64,000 nt of DNA from Arthrobacter liuii (GTDB lineage: Bacteria > Actinomycetota > Actinomycetes > Actinomycetales > Micrococcaceae): NCBI RefSeq assembly GCF_014639275.1, contig NZ_BMFW01000021.1, positions 1-64,000 of the forward strand. The letters are read 5' to 3'. Under the pieces are notes generated by a model, which made no database searches, was not told the origin of the DNA, and worked only from the letters and a program-made list of their open reading frames with translations. Each line of letters starts with the position of its first letter. The stretch's first letter is position 1. Made by a program: the position numbers and the translations under genes. Positions 33,267 to 41,023 of the stretch are shown here, piece after piece.

Positions 33267-35419
33267 GATCCGGCTCCCAGATCAAGGGCGAGCAGCCCGC
33301 CGTCGACTCCCACCGTGAGGTAGCTGCCGCCCCCGGCGGCCACCAGCGGGGCCGCCAGGGGGACCCCGACGTCGTACGTCCCGGCCGGGGTGCCGTCCAG
33401 GCCGAAGCGGCGGATGACGCCGTCGAGCCCTGGCAGCAGCAACGTTTCGCTGGACTCTTCGTAGGCGGGTGCGGCCATGACGGGGTTTGCCTTCATGCGG
33501 TAGGCGGTCATGGGGAACGGGGCCAGCCCATCCACTGCTGCATCCCACAGTTGCCCGCCGGTGTCCTTGTCCAGCATGCGGAGACCGCGGCCGGTCACGG
33601 TGACCACGTATCCGGCCGGGGTGATGACCGGGGTGGAGGGGCTGTAGCCGCCTTCATGCTGCACGGTCCACTGCGCGGAGCCGGTCTTCCGGTCCAGCTT
33701 GGCTGTGCTGGAAATCGCCGGTACCAGGAAGCTGTCCTGGCCGTCGTCGTAGGCCGCGGTCCCGGTGACCCGGAGGTTCCGGGCGGCGTCCCACGGGTCG
33801 TCCTGCAGTAGGGGCATGGGCCAGATGGACTTCCCGGTGTGGAGGTCGACGGCGATCGGGGAGTTCGGCGTCGGCCAGAACCCCACCATCACCATGGTGC
33901 CCACGATCGCGGGGCTGGAATGCGTGACGATGTTGTGGTGGGGGGACAGATCGGTGCGCCGCCACAGGACCTCTCCGGTGGCAGCGTCCAGGGCGCGGAG
34001 GTCGCTCTGGTCGCCGAGCACTACGATGCCTGCCGATTCCACTGGTGACTGCCAGGCGAAGCGCCGGTACGGGTCCGTGGAGGGCGTGGTCCACAGCCGC
34101 TCACCGGTTCCGGCAGCCAGGCCCGCTACCGCACCGCTAACTTCGGCAACCACCACGACCTCGCCGGCCAGGACCGGACGCGTCTTGACGGCGGACCCGG
34201 TGGACGCCGACCACAGGAGCCGGCCGCTTTCGGCGTCGAGCGCCTCTACCGTCCCGGCAGGGTGGTCCTCAATCTGGGAGCCGGCAAAGATCCGGTCCCC
34301 CGCCAGGGTGAGCCCGGCGCGGTGGCCGGCACCGGCCAGCTGGTGGCGCCAGCGGACCAGGGAACTGCCGGATTTGGCGTCATATCCTGCGACGGTGGCC
34401 TTGTCGACGTCGAACGCGTGTTCCGGGTTGTGCAGGTAGTGGGCCGGCATGGTGCGGGAGTTCAGCTCCAGGCTGGTACCGTCCCACACCACTTCGCGGA
34501 ACATTGGCGGGGAATAGTCCAGGCCGGCAAAAAACGGGGTGGGGCTGTTGACGTGCAGGACGCCGTCGATGTCTACCACCCGGGACGTGTGCCAATGGCC
34601 GGAGAAGGTGGCCAGCGGCTTCCGCGGGAGCCGGTCCATGACCGGGTGCCCCGGCTGGTCATGCATGCACAGGATATAGGGGGTGTCGTCCCCGGCGGCC
34701 GCGAGATCATTGCTGAGCCATTCCTCCTGGACCGTGTGGTCCAGTCCGAGCTCGTGCGTGTGCCAGTCCATCACCACCACGTGCAGGCCGGCAACATCGT
34801 AGGAGAACCACCGCGGGCCCACCAACGACTCGTACAGTCCCGGGTCGCCATCGTTGACGATGTAGTTGTTGCGGGAAATGCGCCCTGCCCGTCCGGCGTG
34901 CATGTGGTCGTGGTTCCCGGGAACCAGGTTGACGGGAACCGGTGCACCGGCAACGGCGTCCAGCAAACCGGCAAACTCCTCCGGAGATCCGTGGTCCACC
35001 AGGTCGCCGGTGACAATCACGGAGCGGCTCGCCGGCGAAAGCTGAGGGAGGTCCTGAATGAATTCCTTCAGCTGGTCAGGCGTTGTCAGGCGTCCTTTGT
35101 CGAAAGCCCACTGGTCGGGCTGAGCCATGTCGATGTGCGTATCGGTGATGTGCATGAACTGGTAGGGGAGGCTCTGCTCGGTAGCGTGCAGTTCGAAGAC
35201 AATCTCCGCGCTGTCGCCGGCATCGGCGGGCACCCGCCTGAACCAGTGGTCCGTATGCCACCCGGTGGGACGGGTCAGGGTAATGAATGGGCCGAAGTGA
35301 TCGACAGTGAAAGTGCCGTCCGCTCCGGTGGCCACGACGTCCCGACCATTTGTGACGGCGACGCCGGGAAGCGGAATTCCTTCTGCCGTGATGACACGGC
35401 CGGTGATGATTTTGGACAT
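33263..35419 (-). CDS. Calcineurin-like metallophosphoesterase with PQQ-type beta-propeller
   Basis: 718 residues. Residues 1-75 resemble a carboxypeptidase-regulatory beta domain. The phosphoesterase domain follows with its five metal-binding blocks: HITDTHIDM, VTGDLVDHG, VPGNHDH, CMHDQPGHP and FSGHWHTSR. From about 340 to the end runs a PQQ-like beta-propeller with repeated W-type strands (LDAESGRLLWSAS, LDAATGEVLWRR, LDKDTGGQLWDAA). No signal peptide is obvious, so it may be cytoplasmic. As first structural gene of an Ugp-like operon it probably cleaves the imported phosphodiester or monoester. Close homologues with this three-part fusion are not known to me. Confidence 0.85.
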   Translation of the reverse strand: MSKIITGRVITAEGIPLPGVAVTNGRDVVATGADGTFTVDHFGPFITLTRPTGWHTDHWFRRVPADAGDSAEIVFELHATEQSLPYQFMHITDTHIDMAQPDQWAFDKGRLTTPDQLKEFIQDLPQLSPASRSVIVTGDLVDHGSPEEFAGLLDAVAGAPVPVNLVPGNHDHMHAGRAGRISRNNYIVNDGDPGLYESLVGPRWFSYDVAGLHVVVMDWHTHELGLDHTVQEEWLSNDLAAAGDDTPYILCMHDQPGHPVMDRLPRKPLATFSGHWHTSRVVDIDGVLHVNSPTPFFAGLDYSPPMFREVVWDGTSLELNSRTMPAHYLHNPEHAFDVDKATVAGYDAKSGSSLVRWRHQLAGAGHRAGLTLAGDRIFAGSQIEDHPAGTVEALDAESGRLLWSASTGSAVKTRPVLAGEVVVVAEVSGAVAGLAAGTGERLWTTPSTDPYRRFAWQSPVESAGIVVLGDQSDLRALDAATGEVLWRRTDLSPHHNIVTHSSPAIVGTMVMVGFWPTPNSPIAVDLHTGKSIWPMPLLQDDPWDAARNLRVTGTAAYDDGQDSFLVPAISSTAKLDRKTGSAQWTVQHEGGYSPSTPVITPAGYVVTVTGRGLRMLDKDTGGQLWDAAVDGLAPFPMTAYRMKANPVMAAPAYEESSETLLLPGLDGVIRRFGLDGTPAGTYDVGVPLAAPLVAAGGGSYLTVGVDGGLLALDLGAGS

Positions 35420-35458
35420 GAGGTCTCCAGGATTGAGCGGAATATTCTGGGAAGTGCG
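35420..35458 (-). promoter_or_regulatory. Candidate RpiR operator before the phosphoesterase gene
   Basis: The 39-bp gap contains the palindrome GAATATTC (35440-35447) within CGGAATATTCTGG. A related TGGAATGTTTTTTC lies at about 36392-36405 upstream of the regulator gene. Position between regulator and operon suits a sugar-phosphate-responsive RpiR site. Confidence 0.4.
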
Positions 35459-36334
35459 CTAACTGCGGTGAAGTTGGGAGAGGATGTCGTTGCTGGCGGA
35501 CAATGCGGCCATGCGCTGATGGGATCCATGGGTCAGCAGAACCACGATGGCGTCCAGTACAGCCAGATGCACCACACGGCTGGTCATGGCATCGACCCGG
35601 TAGGCCGTTTCCTGACTACCCGCCACCACTGACAGCTCAGCGAGGTCAGTCAGGGGTGTTCCGGTAAAGCTGGTGACCGCCACCGTCGCTGCCCCCGCTG
35701 CCTTCGCCGCCCGGGATGCTGCCAGTGTTTCCGTGGTGGAACCCGTATGGCTGACGATCAGGCAGGCATCCTCCGGAGTGAGGCGGCTGGCCATGATGTT
35801 CTGGACATGTGCGTCGGCGACAAACACAGCATCGACTCCCACCAAGGCAAGCCGATACGCCACATCCGCGGCCAACGGAGCCGACGTGCCGATGCCCAAA
35901 ACCAGGGTTCTGCGTGCTCTGCCGATACGGGCCGCGACTTCTGCCACGCTGCCGTGGTCAATGTTCCCCGCGGCAGACAGTAACGCCTCGGCAGAACCGA
36001 GAACCACCTTGCGGCTAACGGTCCGTTCATCGTCATCGGCCTCGATATCGGCAAGCTGCACAGTTTCGGACGGCGACTCACGGGTCAGGACCAGCTTGAG
36101 GGCCTGGAAACCGGCCAGGCCCATGCTTTGGCAGAACCGTACTGCGGACGCGGACGAAACTCCTGCCTCAGCCGCGAACTGGCCGATCGACCGATCGATA
36201 ATGTTCTGCGGATCTCCCAGAATGGCGCGGGCGATACGCAGCTCCACGGCAGAGAACGAGGCCAGATTTTCCCGGACGGACTCAAGGAACTGGGCCCGGT
36301 GCCTGGCGGGGGCTTTGAGTTGTTGCGTGCTCAC
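35459..36334 (-). CDS. RpiR/MurR-family transcriptional regulator
   Basis: 291 residues. The N-terminal RpiR helix-turn-helix (AAEAGVSSASAVRFCQSMGLAG as two pieces, about 53-76) is followed by a SIS sugar-phosphate-binding domain (VLGIGTSAPLAADVAYRL, then SHTGSTTETLAASRAAKAAG). Such regulators respond to phosphosugars. It is encoded directly upstream of the uptake operon on the same strand and probably controls it, which again hints at a phosphorylated substrate. Confidence 0.92.
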   Translation of the reverse strand: MSTQQLKAPARHRAQFLESVRENLASFSAVELRIARAILGDPQNIIDRSIGQFAAEAGVSSASAVRFCQSMGLAGFQALKLVLTRESPSETVQLADIEADDDERTVSRKVVLGSAEALLSAAGNIDHGSVAEVAARIGRARRTLVLGIGTSAPLAADVAYRLALVGVDAVFVADAHVQNIMASRLTPEDACLIVSHTGSTTETLAASRAAKAAGAATVAVTSFTGTPLTDLAELSVVAGSQETAYRVDAMTSRVVHLAVLDAIVVLLTHGSHQRMAALSASNDILSQLHRS

Positions 36335-36663
36335 AACTTCAAGTTAGGTGGCTGAGTCAACGGGCGGGAACACCGGAGGTAAACGAAGAAAAAACATTCC
36401 ACAAAATGGTCATCTATGAAATTTGCGTTCACGCTGTGACCGGAATCGCGCGTCCATGCAAAAGGCCACGGAATACGGCACATCTTCCGGGTGCGGCGGA
36501 CTCACCCCCTGGGAGACGAGGCACCGGAGCAGCTTTAGGCGGCGGAGGCACAGCACTTCGGTTTCGTTCCTAGCGTGCGCGGAGGTCGGTGGGTGTGGTG
36601 TAAGACCAGACAGCAACTCAGCGTAAATCCTCCAGAACGGCGGGCGTAGTACGTGCTCAGGGC
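36335..36663. other. Noncoding right arm of the transposon
   Basis: Contains the presumed promoter of the RpiR gene (AT-rich TTTTTTCTTCG and TTTGTGGAATG on the minus strand). No gene is supported between the regulator and the terminal repeat. Confidence 0.4.
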
Positions 36664-36720
36664 CTACGACGCCCGGCAAAACCTCAGCGTCGGATATTTC
36701 ACTTTTCCACAAGCCACCCC
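36664..36720 (-). repeat. Right terminal inverted repeat of the Tn3-family transposon
   Basis: Minus-strand GGGGTGGCTTGTGGAAAAG and onwards, matching the left end at 23838-23894 with few mismatches. Followed by the AGAAC duplication. Confidence 0.9.
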
Positions 36721-36833
36721 AGAACAGGGCCAGGGATCCCGGAGCTCTGCGACGGAAGCACTGGGCCCAACAGCCGGCCGCGCCAGCGGACGACCGCTTG
36801 GGTGCGAGCCCTGCGAGCATGCCCTTTGTACGA
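36721..36833 (-). repeat. Repeated leader, split copy D, upstream fragment
   Basis: AGAACAGGGCCAGGGATCCC onward matches copy A (about 13411-13525), including CCTGCGAGCATGCCCTTT. This is the other half of the leader copy that the transposon split. Confidence 0.85.
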
Positions 36834-36922
36834 CCGTCTGTTGCACCCCTCCCCGCGTTGCCGGCCACCTGCCGGGGCGGGCCGGGCCGATGTGGGACCA
36901 GGGCCGGGACGTGGCCGTGAAT

Positions 36923-36977
36923 GGCGGTCCGCCGCCGGCGACCAGCGACGTTACCAGGTCACGTGCGGCGGACCGCC
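36923..36977. repeat. Perfect 12-bp inverted repeat, second occurrence
   Basis: Arms GGCGGTCCGCCG (36923-36934) and CGGCGGACCGCC (36966-36977), preceded by GTGAAT as at 11623-11628. Each arm is itself a near palindrome. Both occurrences lie just downstream of a minus-strand plasmid gene that uses the repeated leader, so they may be matched 3' elements such as terminators, or protein-binding sites. Confidence 0.6.
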
Positions 36978-37031
36978 CGACCCCGGGGGCGGGCCGGGAC
37001 CCTGTGGTTGGTCCGGCCCGCCGTGCCGTGG

Positions 37032-37307
37032 TTAGTGGAGTCCGGGCCGGTGTTCGGCGGCGAAGAGGACTGCCACGATTTCGTTGTGCCAGTCCAGTGC
37101 GGCGTACTGGCGGGTGGTGTCGAGGATTCCCGGGTCTACGCGGGCCTCGGTGGTCACGGCTTCGGCCATGCCGCGGATGTGGGCGGCGAGGTCGGCGGCC
37201 GCGTCGGCACTGTAGGTCACGGGGGACTTCTGCACGATGGCGGCGAGGGTTTCGAGGAACACCACGGTCTGGGCCGGGTTTTCGGTGATGCTGTTGCCGG
37301 TGGTCAT
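37032..37307 (-). CDS. Small hypothetical plasmid protein
   Basis: 91 residues from the ATG at 37305-37307, with GGAG nine bases upstream. Largely helical, no membrane segment. It lies 71 bp downstream of the 142-residue protein gene and is probably in the same transcript from leader copy C. No family recognised. Confidence 0.55.
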   Translation of the reverse strand: MTTGNSITENPAQTVVFLETLAAIVQKSPVTYSADAAADLAAHIRGMAEAVTTEARVDPGILDTTRQYAALDWHNEIVAVLFAAEHRPGLH

Positions 37308-37378
37308 GGTTCTTGGCTCCTTGGAGGGGTTGGGGGCCTGCCGGGCGGTGTCCCGCCCGGCAGGCTGTGGGTGGTGGT

Positions 37379-37807
37379 TTAGGCGGCGTTGGGCCGGAAG
37401 GGCATCCGGTAGCGGGACGGGAGTTCCGCGGCGGCTTCGGGCAGGTCGTCCGGGCCGTGGGCCTGTCCGTTCTTCCAGTGGTAGAAGGCCTGCTCGGTGA
37501 TCGCGTCCCACTGGCGGGCTTTGGTCCGGTAGTAGGTGCAGGTCACGTCGCCCTCGCAGTAGGTGGCGACGCCGAACAGGTTCCCGATCTCGTCCGCGGT
37601 GCGGGTCGCGGCGACCATGACGTAGGGCCAGTTGCCCAGGTCCCAGCCGTCTGCGCCCCACACGGGGATGACGGTCCAGCCGTGTTCGCCGATCAGGTCC
37701 ATCCACTCGTAGCCGCCGTTGAGGTGGTAGTCGCCGAGGACGGTCACGCCGTCGATGGTTTCGTCGGTGTCCTGCGTCGTCACGGTCTTCTTGGTGATTG
37801 CGTTCAT
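37379..37807 (-). CDS. Hypothetical plasmid protein, paralogue of the one at 15529
   Basis: 142 residues. Aligns through its length with the protein at 15529-15957: GYEWMDLIGEHGW, VWGADGWDLGNWPY, YCEGD, FYHWKNGQAHGPDDLPEAA. The N-terminal 30 residues differ. Expressed from leader copy C with the AAAAAGGAG ribosome-binding site shared by the ParB-like and DUF4192 genes. Function unknown; duplication plus shared control suggests a role in plasmid biology. Confidence 0.7.
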   Translation of the reverse strand: MNAITKKTVTTQDTDETIDGVTVLGDYHLNGGYEWMDLIGEHGWTVIPVWGADGWDLGNWPYVMVAATRTADEIGNLFGVATYCEGDVTCTYYRTKARQWDAITEQAFYHWKNGQAHGPDDLPEAAAELPSRYRMPFRPNAA

Positions 37808-38177
37808 GGTGTTGCTCCTTTTTGCCCAAGGATTCGGTGGGTGGGGCGGCTCAGGTGACCGGCCAGCGTCCCCTCTCCCTCCGTTGTTTTTTGGCTGCTG
37901 GCGGAGCTTGCGGAGCTGTGCCCGACGGAGGCCTGTCTACCGAAGGCAAGGGGCGGGAAATTCCCGGAGGAAATAAGCGACGAAGGAGCGCCGGAGGGAC
38001 ATTTCCTGCACCGCAGGCCCCGGAGGACCGGAGGGGCTAGACGGGCTGGAGCGGGCACGTACGATCCGAAGGACAGCAGCCAAAAAACGTCGAAGACGTA
38101 GACAACAGGGCCAGGGCAGCCGGAGCTCTGCGACGGAGGCACTGGACCCAACAGCCGGCCGCGCCAGCGGACGACCG
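37808..38177 (-). promoter_or_regulatory. Repeated long 5' leader, copy C
   Basis: Near-identical to copy A for about 370 bp including both complementary arms (37887-37900 and 38073-38086) and the AAAAAGGAG start context. Diverges from copy A at GACGACCGATAAC. Confidence 0.8.
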
Positions 38178-38281
38178 ATAACTGGTTGGAGCGCAGCGGA
38201 AACCAGTCCCTCCCCGGACGCCGCGGCACACGCCCGGTTCCCTTCGCCGGCGCGAGTCCTCGTGGCAGGATGAGCCCCATC

Positions 38282-38923
38282 ATGGACAGACTGCTGCGGA
38301 AGGCCCCGTACCCGGAGTGGGTGCTGATGTACCGGCTCGGGCTGGGCCGGGACCGCATCGCCGCCCTTGTCCGCACCCCGCCTGCGACCGTCGACTACCA
38401 CCTGCGCGTGGCCCGTCGCCAGGACCCCCAGCTTCAAGCGGCACACCGGGCCGCAGGGGCAGCGCCGTCTGTGGCCGCCGTGGCGCGGATGGAGGAAGTC
38501 ATTGCCTGGGTCACCGGCGCTGGCCGGCTGTCGCGAGGCCGCTCCGATGACCAGGCAGAGCGTTCTATGGAGGCATGGATCAGGCAACGCCGCAGCGAGG
38601 CGGCCGCCGGCACCCTCCACGCCGTTTACCGGGACGGGCTTGCCCGGATTCCCGGCTGGGACACCAACGCCAGGGCAGCTGCAGACGAAGCACGCTGGCA
38701 TGCCAGGCTGGACGAGCTGCGCCGCTACCGGGCCGAGGGCAACGACTGGCCACGCCACCAGAAATACGCCACCGAGCAGGAACACTCCCTCGGGGTGTGG
38801 ATCCACATCCAAAGGCAGAAGCTCAGGGAAGGCACCCTCTCCCCCGACAAAGCCGCCCAGCTCGACGCCGCAGTCCCGGGCTGGCTGCAGGGACGAGGAC
38901 GGGGACGCCCTGCGCGGCCCTAA
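38282..38923 (+). CDS. Protein with two helicase-associated domains
   Basis: 213 residues from the ATG at 38282 (AGGA lies 11 bases upstream; an ATG at 38270 is the alternative). The N-terminus has a helix-turn-helix-like segment (RIAALVRTPPATVDYHLRVARR). Two helicase-associated repeats follow, the second clearer: WPRHQKYATEQEHSLGVWIH with QKLREGTLSPDKAAQLDAAV, ending PGW. These small domains occur in strings on actinobacterial plasmids and phages, fused to helicases or alone, and are thought to bind nucleic acid. Encoded divergently from leader copy C. Confidence 0.75.
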   Translation: MDRLLRKAPYPEWVLMYRLGLGRDRIAALVRTPPATVDYHLRVARRQDPQLQAAHRAAGAAPSVAAVARMEEVIAWVTGAGRLSRGRSDDQAERSMEAWIRQRRSEAAAGTLHAVYRDGLARIPGWDTNARAAADEARWHARLDELRRYRAEGNDWPRHQKYATEQEHSLGVWIHIQRQKLREGTLSPDKAAQLDAAVPGWLQGRGRGRPARP

Positions 38924-39100
38924 CCGGGCATGCGCCCCGGTTGTGCCCATTGGGGTCAGGTGGAGCCCTCCGCGCAGCTCAGAGCTGTCCCCACTGGCGT
39001 GCAACCGGGCGCCCAGAACGCACTGGCGGAGATTGTCGTAGGGGTGGCCCATAATTACTTCAGCGGTCGGAAGCGGCCGCTTTTTCGTGGCGTGTCTATT

Positions 39101-39114
39101 CGAACATATGTTCT
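39101..39114 (+). promoter_or_regulatory. LexA-type SOS box
   Basis: CGAACATATGTTCT matches the actinobacterial LexA operator (CGAAC, four bases, GTTC). It lies 12 bp before the ATG at 39126, where it would overlap the promoter or transcription start. Confidence 0.65.
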
Positions 39115-39125
39115 AAAGTGGTGGT

Positions 39126-39461
39126 ATGGGATCGGCGGATCAAGCAAGCCGGCTGCAGGCGCAATATGCGCGACGCGCAGGCCCGATAGGGCTGACGGTG
39201 GAAGAGCTCGACTTCGAGCACTTCCCCGTCAAGAACGGCTTCCCCGGTATCCCGGTGAAGGCCTGGATCCGGTTCCCGAACTGCGCGGAGCTGGTCGATG
39301 GCGAGGTGTACGCCTGGACGGCGAAGGCCGCGGAAGTGATGTGGAAGGACGGTCCGATTACGTATCGGACCTGGGTATGGAGTTCGGCGGTCACCCGCCG
39401 GCAGGACATGATGACGAGGAACTTGGGAGAGCGCGTAAACCGTGACAGCAGTAGCGAATGA
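39126..39461 (+). CDS. Hypothetical protein behind an SOS box
   Basis: 111 residues, ATG just downstream of the LexA-type box and without a ribosome-binding site, so the message may be leaderless. Contains VKAWIRFPNCAELVDGEVYAWT and many aromatic residues. Its end overlaps the start of the next gene by 20 bases. No family recognised. Its likely partner resembles proteins found beside translesion polymerase genes, which suits damage control. Confidence 0.6.
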   Translation: MGSADQASRLQAQYARRAGPIGLTVEELDFEHFPVKNGFPGIPVKAWIRFPNCAELVDGEVYAWTAKAAEVMWKDGPITYRTWVWSSAVTRRQDMMTRNLGERVNRDSSSE

Positions 39462-39750
39462 AACAACTCTGGACGTCGAGGTCGACGTCCGCTTTACCGC
39501 GGCCGGCGCTCCCCTGGCCGTCAGGTTCGATGGCCGTATCTGGGCCGTGGGCGCAGACCCGGTCCACTGGTTCGCCAGGAACGACTGGTGGAACACCCGC
39601 CGGACCGCAGCACGTGGCACAGGGGACGTCGTAAGCGTCGAATACTGGCGGGTTCAGGTCCGGCTGGGAACCAATTCCGCACTGCGCACCTTCACGCTTC
39701 GGCGCGATCCTCTGACAACCCAATGGCTCCTTGAGAGCATCAGCGACTAG
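39442..39750 (+). CDS. DUF6504-like protein, damage-inducible by context
   Basis: 102 residues, GTG start within the preceding gene. Beta-rich, with VRFDGRIWAVGADPVHWFAR and WRVQVRLGTNSALRTFTLRR, a pattern I associate with DUF6504-like proteins near actinobacterial Y-family polymerase (imuB, dinB) genes. No polymerase is in the window. Co-transcribed with the gene at 39126 under the SOS box. Confidence 0.5.
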   Translation: MTAVANETTLDVEVDVRFTAAGAPLAVRFDGRIWAVGADPVHWFARNDWWNTRRTAARGTGDVVSVEYWRVQVRLGTNSALRTFTLRRDPLTTQWLLESISD

Positions 39751-39763
39751 GTAAGAGCCAGTC

Positions 39764-40138
39764 GTGCCAGCTCACCCCATTCCTGCACAAGCCTGGGACA
39801 ACATCCGGGCTGAGTTCACCCTGCCCTCGCTCGATCAGGTTCGCCGCCGGCTCTCCGAGCTGATGGAAGACCCCGAACCCATCATGCGTCAGCTCGTGCG
39901 GGTCTTCATCGGAGAAGGGACGTACTGCCCGGGCTTTCAGTTCCTCCCTGGAGGGCAGCTCCAGCCCGTCGTCACAGCACTGTTCCAGCGGGCCATGGAG
40001 CTGAAGGTGCCGCACAACTACTTCACGATCTGGATGGCCACGCCCTCCCGGGCCCTGGCCGGAACCCGTCCCGTCGACCAGCTGGAGAAGGACTCCGCTC
40101 CCCTGCTCCGGGCGCTGGAATCCCACCGCTGGGACTAG
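39764..40138 (+). CDS. Hypothetical protein
   Basis: 124 residues, GTG start 13 bp after the previous gene, so probably the same operon. Helical, with VPHNYFTIWMATPSRAL and a C-terminal DQLEKDSAPLLRALES stretch that resembles the tail of some antitoxin-like proteins, though no partner toxin is seen. Function unknown. Confidence 0.55.
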   Translation: MPAHPIPAQAWDNIRAEFTLPSLDQVRRRLSELMEDPEPIMRQLVRVFIGEGTYCPGFQFLPGGQLQPVVTALFQRAMELKVPHNYFTIWMATPSRALAGTRPVDQLEKDSAPLLRALESHRWD

Positions 40139-40182
40139 AGGCCGGCCCTTGACGGGGCCGCCCGCGTGCGTAGCGTTGGCCC

Positions 40183-40455
40183 ATGGGACTCATCTACGAC
40201 AGCCCGGCCCTGGCGGCCTTGACGCTGACGCGGCTCGCGGCAGAAGAATCGGAAGGCCCCGGCGCCCTGGAAGGGCGCATGCGGGGCTATCTGGGCGATC
40301 TGGAACAGCGCAACGGTGCTGAATACCTCGAGTTGGTTGCCATCGCCCTCGCCAGGGCCCACTTCAACGCCGTCGACGACCTAGCCCGCGCAACGGGCGC
40401 CACGGCGGAGGCACTTCTCGACGCTGCGGAAGTCGAAGCCTTGGAAAGTACATAG
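40183..40455 (+). CDS. Small hypothetical helical protein
   Basis: 90 residues, ATG start. Entirely helical and acidic, ending in a short helix-turn-helix-like piece (LARATGATAEALLDAAEV). Lies in a run of short plus-strand genes before the par region. No family recognised. Confidence 0.5.
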   Translation: MGLIYDSPALAALTLTRLAAEESEGPGALEGRMRGYLGDLEQRNGAEYLELVAIALARAHFNAVDDLARATGATAEALLDAAEVEALEST

Positions 40456-40481
40456 ACGCTGCCCAGGACTAAGGTGGTCAG

Positions 40482-40628
40482 GTGGAAATTACCGGCACCA
40501 TCCAAGCTCCCGACGGCAGCTACGACCACCTCAGCGTTCAAGGTGAGAGCTACGAAGCCGCTCGGGAATCCCTAAGCGCAAGGATCCCGGAGGGGTACAA
40601 GCTCGTCGTGATTCGCACCGACCAGTAG
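40482..40628 (+). CDS. Very small hypothetical protein
   Basis: 48 residues from a GTG at 40482 with AAGGTGG a few bases upstream. The sequence begins VEITGTIQAPDGSYDHLSVQ and ends LVVIRTDQ, an alternating beta-helix-beta pattern. It ends 10 bp before the inverted repeat at 40638. Coding character is good but the family is unknown. Confidence 0.5.
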   Translation: MEITGTIQAPDGSYDHLSVQGESYEAARESLSARIPEGYKLVVIRTDQ

Positions 40629-40637
40629 CCCCTCCCC

Positions 40638-40666
40638 CGTCAATACTGTCAAAGACAGTATTGACG
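40638..40666. promoter_or_regulatory. ACTGTC inverted repeat downstream of parB (partition-site candidate)
   Basis: Perfect 13-bp arms CGTCAATACTGTC and GACAGTATTGACG around AAA. The core ACTGTC/GACAGT is repeated in the region upstream of parA (41955-42080). It could also act as a terminator for the converging genes, but the shared core favours a protein-binding site. Confidence 0.6.
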
Positions 40667-40669
40667 GCA

Positions 40670-41023
40670 TTAGGGCTGGATTCGCCGGCCCGGAGCCAGG
40701 TTCTGCGTGCCACCCGGGAAGTTCTCGCCATCGTTGTAGACCCGCTCACGTCGGGCCACCTCCATGAGGACTGCGCGCGAGATGAAGTCGGACCAGCTAC
40801 GGTCCATCTCCTGCCCGCTCGTCGCTGTATAGGCAGCCTTGGCCCTCTTCAAATCGTCGGCCGCCATATAGAACGTGATCTGCTTGGACGCCGAAGCCGG
40901 CTGCGGCTTCGGCGCAGCTTCGGCGGCGGCCACCCTGTTTGCCTTGACCAGACTCTGGACGGCGGGCGCCGCAGCAGGCCTGCGCGGCGGCGGACCGATG
41001 GGGTTCCGGGTGGATTCGCTCAT
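40670..41023 (-). CDS. parB: Small ribbon-helix-helix ParB-type centromere-binding protein
   Basis: 117 residues. A disordered Pro/Ala-rich N-terminus (1-45), a basic beta strand (KQITFYM) and two helices (DDLKRAKAAYTATSG, then WSDFISRAVLMEVARRERVY) make a ribbon-helix-helix layout. Its start overlaps the parA stop by four bases, as expected for the DNA-binding partner of a type Ib ParA. Likely binds the ACTGTC repeats on both sides of the operon. Confidence 0.75.
   Translation of the reverse strand: MSESTRNPIGPPPRRPAAAPAVQSLVKANRVAAAEAAPKPQPASASKQITFYMAADDLKRAKAAYTATSGQEMDRSWSDFISRAVLMEVARRERVYNDGENFPGGTQNLAPGRRIQP

Larger units (their letters stand above)
23838..36720. mobile_element. Complete Tn3-family transposon, 12.9 kb, with uptake-operon cargo
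   Basis: Terminal inverted repeats of about 50 bp start GGGGTGGCTTGTG at 23838 and end CACAAGCCACCCC at 36720, with only a few mismatches. The 5-bp direct repeat AGAAC flanks it on both sides (23833-23837 and 36721-36725). Removing the element and one AGAAC restores a leader sequence that agrees with the uninterrupted copy at 13397-13420. It holds tnpA and tnpR at the left end and eight other genes, seven of them forming an uptake operon with its regulator. Confidence 0.95.

Noticed and set aside
34262..35632. Plus-strand open frame of 456 codons opposite the phosphoesterase
   Set aside because: Shadow of a gene with five conserved metal-binding blocks on the minus strand; it also runs into the next gene.
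39764..40455. Two adjacent small genes as a toxin-antitoxin pair
   Set aside because: Neither shows a toxin fold or catalytic motif, they do not overlap, and antitoxin similarity is limited to a helical tail.
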